In this document: positions 58,094-64,000 of the stretch, in pieces
Layout of the letters: every line of letters starts with the position of its first letter
How positions within the stretch are numbered: the first letter of the stretch is position 1
Source: JBIQKZ01 sp044464765
GTDB lineage: Bacteria > Pseudomonadota > Gammaproteobacteria > Burkholderiales > Burkholderiaceae_B
DNA: 64,000 nucleotides
Direction: 5' to 3'
Assembly: GCA_044464765.1 (NCBI GenBank)
Contig: JBIQKZ010000015.1
Coordinates: forward strand, 1 to 64,000
The notes under the pieces: generated by a model
Seen by the model: the letters and a program-made list of their open reading frames with translations, nothing else
Databases searched by the model: none
Told to the model about the DNA's origin: nothing
Program-made: the position numbers and the translations under genes

Positions 58094-60454
58094 TCAGGCG
58101 CTCTCCATCATCGACTTCAATGCAAACAGCCGTAAAAGGAACGAAGCCGTCCTCGGCGTTGTCAATGGCGCCCCATGGGCAAGGGCTCTCAGTATCCGAC
58201 GGGTATCGTCCGCGGCCTCGTCCCGCATCATGCTCCATGCCGCCACGCCGCACTGCATGGCCGGCGCCAGCAGGTCCAGACCGCCGAGGTCGGCCCCCCA
58301 TTGCCCAGCGGCCGAAGTTTCTAGACCCCCCAGGCCCTGGGCTTTGGACAAATTGCTCCATTGACAAGCGGCATACCGGAACGCCGCCGGCAGATCGACG
58401 CGCAACAACAGCCACACCGCCAGGCTGGCAATCGGCACGCGAGCAGCGCCCAAATCGGTCAACCCATAGATTGTTCTGAAGACTTTGCCGCTATCACGCC
58501 GCACCAAGCGCAAGCAAATAAGCCGGGCAAAGGTTTGCCGGCGCCCACGGGCCGCCAACATCACCGTTGCCTCGCCGACCCAGCACGTCAATGTCTGCGG
58601 ATCCACTCCGGGCAGCCTATCAAGGGGCAACCAGGACATGGATTTTGCCACCGCAGCCACCGTTATTCGCCCCAGATCGTGCACGACACCCGTCGTACCC
58701 GCGCACGGAGACAGCCAAGGCAAGCCCGCCTCCGACAACTCAGCCCATAACCCACCGTTTCCCTTATCAAACAGATGGACAACGGGCAGCAAGCCGACGC
58801 GGGCCTCCTGCACCCACGCGATCTGCCTGCGCAGAGCCTGGACCGCCGCCGGGGATCGCGGCTCGGACTGTCCTGCGGAATCAAACCAGCCTTCCGGCTG
58901 CGCCACTTGCTGATAGGGCGATGTCAAGACCACACCATCCTCGCCACCCAGCACGGTCGCGCTAAATTTACCCGACCGCCCCCCAACCAGGGATGCGCTG
59001 TCGTGCATCGCCAGCATGAGCTTCTGTCCGGACCGACTGCATTCACTGAGCGCCGCCATGAATAATTGCGGCCCACGCTCGGCCGACCGCGCCGGCCGGC
59101 GCTCGCCGGCACAATGACTGCGCCACAATGAATAAGCTGTCGAGCAGGCAAGGCTTTCGTCCACGTAGCGGCATGCATGCTCGAGATCGGCGGGAATCAG
59201 CGAGCCGCCGGCATGCCCCATCATGGCAAGCAAGCTCGGGGCCATGCGTGCTCGGGTACCCGGCGAAGCCGGCGGCGTTGTACTCTTCACCGCCTCGTTG
59301 GCAGGAATAAGCGCCGCCAGATCGGCCCGCGTCGGCGCATAAAGTCCCTGTGCCCCGTGGCCATGGGCCAAAGATCGATCGACCAGCGTTTGCGCCGCCT
59401 GATGTTGCAGATCCGTGGGCACTTTCTGACCCGCAGACACCCAATGGATAGGCAGTTGATAGCGTATCGACGTATCCAGCGCCATCCCCAGGCGGGAAGC
59501 CTCATCCACCTTAGTAATAATGCAACCGGCCAAAGGCGTGCCGCCATCATTGGCATACGAGCGGGCCACCTCGTCCAGCGTGTCGCCGTGGCTGGATGCA
59601 TTCAAGACCAGCAAACGCGTCACTCTGCGCGGAGAACGCGCCAGCAGGGCCGCCTGTTCCGCCACGTAGCCATCGCGCTGACTGATACCCGTGTTGTCGA
59701 TCAGCACCACCTGTTGAGGCGTCAGATCAGCAACACGGGCCGCCAGCTCGTGGGCATCCTGAACCAGATGCACAGGCGTCTGCATCAGTTGACCATATTG
59801 TCTCAGTTGCTCATAGGCGCCGATGCGATAGGTATCCGTGGTGAGCAAAACAACGTTTTCGGGGCCGAATCGTTGCACGCAACGCGCGGCGAGCTTGGCA
59901 ACCGACGTGGTTTTACCCGACCCCGTCGGTCCCACCAAGGCAATCGCCATACCCGGTTGCCAAAAATCCTGTTCGCTCGCCAATATCGGCAAGTTTTCGA
60001 CCAGCTCGTTGCGCGCCCATTGAAACGCCGCCCTGCCCGTCAAGTGACCCGGCAGCCGCGTCAGCATTGCCCGCAGCAGGGCGGTGCTAAAACCGCACCC
60101 CAACAGGCTCTGAAATAAGTCCACAGCCTGCGGCGCCCGACGCAGTTGGCCGCCCCACACCAGTTCGTCAATACGCGCCTCAAGAGCGCCGCGTACATCA
60201 CCGATCGCCGTCAACAGCACCTCGTCAGCCGACGAGGAAGCGGCCTGGGGCACACCACCCGCCTGGGTGGATGCCATGGGCGTAGTCGCCTGGCCGTGCT
60301 GTTCCTGCACGGCGCCGGTCTGGTCGGTCGCCAGAATTTCCACCCCGCCATTCACTCGCCGATTCGAGACAATCAAGGCCTCGGGACCCAATGCCAGCCT
60401 TACCTGCCGCAAGGCCTCGCGATTGGTTGCGCCAAAGAAGCGGCTGATATTCAC
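58094..60454 (-). CDS. flhF: Flagellar SRP-like GTPase FlhF with long C-terminal extension
   Basis: GTPase of the signal-recognition-particle family (786 aa) that sets flagellar number and position. The N-terminal B domain (1-100) is followed by the N-G domain. P-loop GPTGSGKT is at 175-182, TTDTYRIGAYEQL at 205-217, DxxG motif as DNTG at 253-256, and TKVDE at 314-318. The G domain ends near 385. About 400 further residues follow, far beyond the usual end of FlhF (often 360-480 aa), and I recognise no domain in them. The start is GTG, overlapping the flhA stop (GTGA). It is last in the flhB-flhA-flhF operon. Confidence 0.93.
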   Translation of the reverse strand: MNISRFFGATNREALRQVRLALGPEALIVSNRRVNGGVEILATDQTGAVQEQHGQATTPMASTQAGGVPQAASSSADEVLLTAIGDVRGALEARIDELVWGGQLRRAPQAVDLFQSLLGCGFSTALLRAMLTRLPGHLTGRAAFQWARNELVENLPILASEQDFWQPGMAIALVGPTGSGKTTSVAKLAARCVQRFGPENVVLLTTDTYRIGAYEQLRQYGQLMQTPVHLVQDAHELAARVADLTPQQVVLIDNTGISQRDGYVAEQAALLARSPRRVTRLLVLNASSHGDTLDEVARSYANDGGTPLAGCIITKVDEASRLGMALDTSIRYQLPIHWVSAGQKVPTDLQHQAAQTLVDRSLAHGHGAQGLYAPTRADLAALIPANEAVKSTTPPASPGTRARMAPSLLAMMGHAGGSLIPADLEHACRYVDESLACSTAYSLWRSHCAGERRPARSAERGPQLFMAALSECSRSGQKLMLAMHDSASLVGGRSGKFSATVLGGEDGVVLTSPYQQVAQPEGWFDSAGQSEPRSPAAVQALRRQIAWVQEARVGLLPVVHLFDKGNGGLWAELSEAGLPWLSPCAGTTGVVHDLGRITVAAVAKSMSWLPLDRLPGVDPQTLTCWVGEATVMLAARGRRQTFARLICLRLVRRDSGKVFRTIYGLTDLGAARVPIASLAVWLLLRVDLPAAFRYAACQWSNLSKAQGLGGLETSAAGQWGADLGGLDLLAPAMQCGVAAWSMMRDEAADDTRRILRALAHGAPLTTPRTASFLLRLFALKSMMESA

Positions 60455-62565
60455 GACTGGCCTCCACCTATCACTGCTGTAATGCGCATGATGCGTTCAT
60501 CAGGTATTTCCAGATTGGACAGCACGCTGACCTGAGGCAAATGATGTCGCAAAAAACGCGACAGAGAAAATCGCAAGGCCGAAGGTGCGACAATCACCGG
60601 CGGATCGCCGTTCGTTTCTTGCACTTGCACCGCCCGCCCCGCTTCCGCCAGCAAGCTTTCAGCGAGCCCGGGTTCCAGCACGCCGCTGGCCGTCAAGGCC
60701 TGGGTCAACACCTGCTCAAGCCGAGGGTCCAGGCCAATGACGCGCATCTCCCCTTCCCCGGGGAACCACTGCTGGGTAATGGCGCGGCACAGCGCCGCGC
60801 GAGTCAGAGCCAGCAACTCCGCCGGATCCGGGCCTGCCCCGTTGGCATTCAGCGCAGCCAAGCGTGGCGCGTGCTCGTTCAACACTTCAATAATGGTGCG
60901 CATATCGCGGATGGAAACATCTTCGTTCAGCAAGCCGCGCAGCAGCTTTTGCAACCCGCTCAGGCTGATCGTCTTGGGCACCAGGTCTTCGATTAGCTTG
61001 GGCGCCTCTTTGCCTACATGATCCAGCAACTGCTGAACCTCCTGGCGTCCCAGAAGATTGGCGCCATGGCGGTGCATCAAGTGATTCAGATGCGTAGCGA
61101 TGACCGTTCCCGCATCGACCACGGTGTAGCCCGCAATCTGGGCTTGTTCTCGCAGTGAAACATCAATCCACACCGCCGGCAGGCCGAACGCGGGATCGGT
61201 CGTGACATTGCCCGGCAAGGTCATTGCAACCTCGCCTGGATCAATCGCAAGCCATTGATCCGGCATGGCTGTTCCGCGCCCCGCCTCGACCCCGGAGAGC
61301 AGAATGCGATATTCATTGGGCTTGAGCTCAAGGTTGTCGCGAATATGAACCACGGGCGGCAGAAAGCCCATATCCTGGGCGAACTTCTTGCGCAAACTGC
61401 GTATCCGATGCAAAAGTTCGCCGTCTTGCGCATGATCCACCAGCGAGATCAAGCGGTAACCCACCTCCAGGCCCAGAGGATCGACCAAAGCGACATCGCT
61501 CCAGCTGGCTTCCGCCGCAGCCGCCTCGACCGCAGCCTGATTCTTGATGGGCTCCTGGGCCTGTTCAGCGATTTCGCGTTGCTGGCGCCGATACAGCATC
61601 CAGCCTGCGCCGGCCAAAATCAACGCCAGCAGCAAGAAGGCAAAATGCGGCATATTGGGAATCGAACCCATGGCGCCAAGAATCCCCGCCGTAATGAACA
61701 TCACGGTGGGGTTGCTGAGCATCTGACCCACCATCTGCTGGCCAACGTCTTCATCCGTCGCCACGCGCGACACCACCACGCCCGCAGCAGTCGATATCAC
61801 CAGAGCCGGAATCTGAGCCACCAAGCCATCGCCAATCGTCAGCAGCGTATAGACCCTGCCCGCTTCGCCAAAGCTGAGCCCGTGCTGCGCCACGCCCACG
61901 ATCAGCCCGCCCACAATATTGATCACCATGATCAATAGGCCGGCCACGGCGTCGCCACGCACAAACTTGCTGGCGCCATCCATCGATCCGTAGAATTCCG
62001 CCTCTTGGGCAACCTCCGCCCGCCGCCGCCGGGCTTCTTCCTCACCCACCAGGCCGGCATTCAGGTCGGCATCAATCGCCATCTGTTTGCCGGGCATGGC
62101 ATCCAGGGTAAAACGCGCCCCGACTTCAGCAATACGCCCAGCCCCTTTGGTGATCACGACGAAATTGATGATGACCAGGATAATGAACACAATAATGCCG
62201 ACAGCGAAGTTTCCACCCACCAGAAAATGCCCGAATGCCTCGATGACCTGGCCGGCCGCGTCCGGCCCCTTGTGGCCATTCATCAAGACAACTCGGGTGG
62301 AGGCCACGTTCAAGGCCAGGCGCAGCAAAGTCGCGAACAACAACACTGCAGGGAAGGCGGCAAAGTCCAGCGGCTTTTTTGTGAACATCGCCACCAGCAG
62401 GATCATGACCGCGAGCGCGATATTGAAGGTAAACAGCAAATCCAGCACAACGGGCGCCAATGGCAATACCATCATCGCCAGCACCATCAGGATGAGCACG
62501 GGCCCGGCCATCAGACGGGCATGCTGCCCTCCATGACTCTTCAACACGGCAAGAAGCTGGCTCAT
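60451..62565 (-). CDS. flhA: Flagellar export gate protein FlhA
   Basis: Largest export gate protein (704 aa); its nonameric cytoplasmic ring selects substrates and chaperones. About eight membrane helices occupy residues 15-340, with the FHIPEP motif region (AFPAVLLFATLLRLALNVAS, GRIAEVGARFTLDAMPGKQM). The cytoplasmic domain begins near 360 (LVDPLGLEVGYRLISLVD). The start overlaps the flhB stop and the end overlaps flhF, so all three are coupled. Confidence 0.97.
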   Translation of the reverse strand: MSQLLAVLKSHGGQHARLMAGPVLILMVLAMMVLPLAPVVLDLLFTFNIALAVMILLVAMFTKKPLDFAAFPAVLLFATLLRLALNVASTRVVLMNGHKGPDAAGQVIEAFGHFLVGGNFAVGIIVFIILVIINFVVITKGAGRIAEVGARFTLDAMPGKQMAIDADLNAGLVGEEEARRRRAEVAQEAEFYGSMDGASKFVRGDAVAGLLIMVINIVGGLIVGVAQHGLSFGEAGRVYTLLTIGDGLVAQIPALVISTAAGVVVSRVATDEDVGQQMVGQMLSNPTVMFITAGILGAMGSIPNMPHFAFLLLALILAGAGWMLYRRQQREIAEQAQEPIKNQAAVEAAAAEASWSDVALVDPLGLEVGYRLISLVDHAQDGELLHRIRSLRKKFAQDMGFLPPVVHIRDNLELKPNEYRILLSGVEAGRGTAMPDQWLAIDPGEVAMTLPGNVTTDPAFGLPAVWIDVSLREQAQIAGYTVVDAGTVIATHLNHLMHRHGANLLGRQEVQQLLDHVGKEAPKLIEDLVPKTISLSGLQKLLRGLLNEDVSIRDMRTIIEVLNEHAPRLAALNANGAGPDPAELLALTRAALCRAITQQWFPGEGEMRVIGLDPRLEQVLTQALTASGVLEPGLAESLLAEAGRAVQVQETNGDPPVIVAPSALRFSLSRFLRHHLPQVSVLSNLEIPDERIMRITAVIGGGQS

Positions 62566-63722
62566 GACGTTCCCGCCGCTTCCGCGGCGTTCTCCGCCGG
62601 ATCAAGCCCAGGCGGCAGCGATAATGCACCGGGTCGTTCTGGATAGGCTCCCGCGCCCGAGGCCCAGGCGCGGAGTTGATACACCCAGGCCAGTATCTCG
62701 GCCACCGCCGTATACAGGGTGGCAGGAATTTCCTGGCCGATGTCCACATGGCGATGCAGGGCTCGCGCCAAGGGGGGCGCCTCTAGCACGGGCACATCGT
62801 GCTCCTGCGCCAAGGCCCGTATGCGGGCGGCAACCAGATCGGAACCCTTGGCCACCACGCGCGGCGCCGCGCCCCGCCCGTCATGGTACTTTAGCGCCAC
62901 AGCGTAATGGATCGGATTAGTCACCACGACATCGGCCGTGGGCACATCCGACATCATGCGCCGTCGCGCCATCGCCCGTTGTTGCTGGCGGATACGTCCT
63001 TTGATGTATGGATCGCCGTCGCTTTCCTTGTGCTCCTGCTTGACATCCTGCCGCGACATCCGCAGTTTCTTGAAATGGCTGAACAATTGCCAGGGCGCAT
63101 CGATCAGGACAATCAAAAACAAGGCCGCCACGATCAGGGCGCAGCAAAGCGCAACCAGTCGCATGCCGCCGGTCAGGGCTTCGCTGGGCGAGGCATACAT
63201 CAGGGAAATCATGTCGTTGCGGTAATGCCAGATGACGGCCCCACCGATCAGGCCAATGACCGAGGCTTTAGCCAGCGTCTTGAGCAGTTCGACCAGAGTC
63301 TGGGCCGAGAACATGCGCGCCACGCCTTTCAGCGGATTCAATCGCTCGAACTTGGGTTCGAGGGCCTTGGTCGAAAACACCAGCCCGCCAAGCGCCACCG
63401 ACGAGAACACGGCGGCTACGACCAAGACGGCAAACACCGACAACAAGCTGCCCAAGGCGCGAAATGCGGATTCCGCCGCCAGGGCGGTCATGACTTGGGT
63501 ATCACCCAATACCCGCGGGTCGAACCAGAGACCGGCCCGCAAAACCCCGGTCAACGACTGGTACAACGCGCCTCCGGTCAGCCATAGGACGGCAACGCCT
63601 GATGCCAGCAATACAAAGGTGTTCAGTTCGCGCGAACGCACGACCTGCCCCTCCTCGCGCGCCTTTTCCAGGCGTCGAGGAGTGGCGGCCTCTGTCTTTT
63701 CGAGGTCGCTTTCCTCAGCCAT
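62562..63722 (-). CDS. flhB: Flagellar export switch protein FlhB
   Basis: Export gate protein (386 aa) that switches from hook to filament substrates after self-cleavage. Four membrane helices lie within residues 35-215. The cytoplasmic domain follows with the KQEHKESDGDPYIKGRIRQQ linker. The cleavage motif, usually NPTH, reads NPIH (Asn269 to His272). The final 40 residues are Ala/Pro/Gly-rich. The ATG has no strong ribosome site. It is first of the flhB-flhA-flhF operon and overlaps flhA by 4 bases. Confidence 0.96.
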   Translation of the reverse strand: MAEESDLEKTEAATPRRLEKAREEGQVVRSRELNTFVLLASGVAVLWLTGGALYQSLTGVLRAGLWFDPRVLGDTQVMTALAAESAFRALGSLLSVFAVLVVAAVFSSVALGGLVFSTKALEPKFERLNPLKGVARMFSAQTLVELLKTLAKASVIGLIGGAVIWHYRNDMISLMYASPSEALTGGMRLVALCCALIVAALFLIVLIDAPWQLFSHFKKLRMSRQDVKQEHKESDGDPYIKGRIRQQQRAMARRRMMSDVPTADVVVTNPIHYAVALKYHDGRGAAPRVVAKGSDLVAARIRALAQEHDVPVLEAPPLARALHRHVDIGQEIPATLYTAVAEILAWVYQLRAWASGAGAYPERPGALSLPPGLDPAENAAEAAGTS

Positions 63723-63776
63723 TACTATTCAAGTCCCGGTTCACCCATGGTAAGCGATGATTCTAGAGACTTCGGT

Positions 63777-63815
63777 GAACGGATAATCGCCGAAGCAACG
63801 GCGATAAAACCGTTC
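63777..63815. other. Strong two-step hairpin between flhB and the upstream gene
   Basis: GAACGG (63777-63782) pairs with CCGTTC (63810-63815), and ATCGCCG (63786-63792) pairs with CGGCGAT (63799-63805) around a six-base loop. The two stems are separated by a small A-rich internal bulge. It overlaps the stop codon of the partial gene at the right edge and may limit read-through into flhB. No T-run follows on the minus strand. Confidence 0.5.
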
Positions 63816-64000
63816 AGTTTGCTGCGCTCAGGCCTTTTTCAAAATTACTGTAGTCGACTCCAATACGCACAGCTCCCCAACGCACGCCATCAATGTCCAG
63901 CGGCAGCGACACATCGGTAATAATTTCGCCCGTGTCGCGCATATGCGTCTGGCATAAAACACCACGCTCGTTGCGTACGGCGGCCAGGCTGAAATCGTCG
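63814..64000 (-). CDS. C-terminal end of a gene, probably a chemoreceptor (partial)
   Basis: The last 62 codons of a minus-strand gene that enters from the right edge. The peptide reads DDFSLAAVRNERGVLCQTHM, continues with TDVSLPLDIDGVRWGAVRIG, and ends with EKGLSAAN and a stop. The pattern of a polar loop followed by lPl.idG.rWGavriG is one I associate with C-terminal extensions of PAS- or Cache-bearing methyl-accepting chemotaxis proteins. The identification is tentative because the signalling domain is outside the window. It would be read in the same direction as flhBAF. Confidence 0.5.
   Translation of the reverse strand, partial: DDFSLAAVRNERGVLCQTHMRDTGEIITDVSLPLDIDGVRWGAVRIGVDYSNFEKGLSAAN

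Noticed and set aside
59177..60118. Plus-strand frame of 313 codons opposite flhF
   Set aside because: Antisense of the FlhF GTPase region; Arg/His/Gln-rich composition is typical of a shadow frame.
1..64000. CRISPR array, tRNA genes, prophage or integron
   Set aside because: No regularly spaced repeats, no cloverleaf other than the tRNA-like part of tmRNA, and no integrase, transposase or phage structural gene was found on either strand.

Overview
The window looks like a chromosomal segment of a motile betaproteobacterium, most likely of the family Alcaligenaceae (Bordetella/Achromobacter/Pusillimonas relatives). The main reasons are the tmRNA, whose tag reads ANDERFALAA, the sub-operon order of the flagellar genes, and a Bordetella-like subtilisin autotransporter. 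Base composition looks even throughout. I saw no prophage, integron, CRISPR array or rRNA. Assignments rest on recognised motifs and remembered family sequences, because no database search was possible.

Left part (1-26 kb), mixed chromosomal genes. ssrA (tmRNA) comes first, then a PPK2 polyphosphate kinase, a VOC protein, a subtilase autotransporter, a glycine-zipper protein and a Ku-LigD end-joining pair. From 9.7 to 18.2 kb lies an apparent catabolic island: a GlcF-like Fe-S subunit and a VAO/PCMH-type flavoprotein; AraC and GntR regulators on the opposite strand; then a Rieske oxygenase, a TIM-barrel enzyme and an NCS2 (purine-type) permease. A promoter embedded in a 46-bp double dyad precedes the Rieske gene. 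After this come a patatin lipase, a 115-bp terminal-inverted-repeat element, a TonB siderophore receptor with a Fur box, an FMN reductase, a pirin, DbpA, RibA and a small partner protein.

Right part (26.2-63.7 kb), a nearly complete flagellar regulon. It holds fliA (minus); flaG-fliDST-fliK-like-flhB-like (plus); fliE (minus); fliFGHIJKLMNOPQR (plus); flgKL-mcp-lipoprotein and flgBCDEFGHIJ (minus); flgA, flgM and flgN (plus); and flhB-flhA-flhF (minus). The window ends inside what may be a chemoreceptor gene. Together these encode the export gate and ATPase, MS/C-ring, rod, hook, hook-length control, cap, junction proteins, chaperones and the FliA/FlgM switch. Not present are flagellin (fliC), the motor stator, flhDC and the main che genes. 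Three strong sigma-28 promoters precede flaG, flgK and flgM, so late genes are under FliA, and flgKL co-transcribes a chemoreceptor and a lipoprotein.

The points most worth a second look are three. First, the 9.7-18.2 kb island, where both subunits of the putative dehydrogenase lack residues that define their characterised relatives. Second, the composite operator/promoter at 14.4 kb. Third, the compact three-way-junction element at 19.45-19.56 kb, which looks like a TA-inserted MITE.
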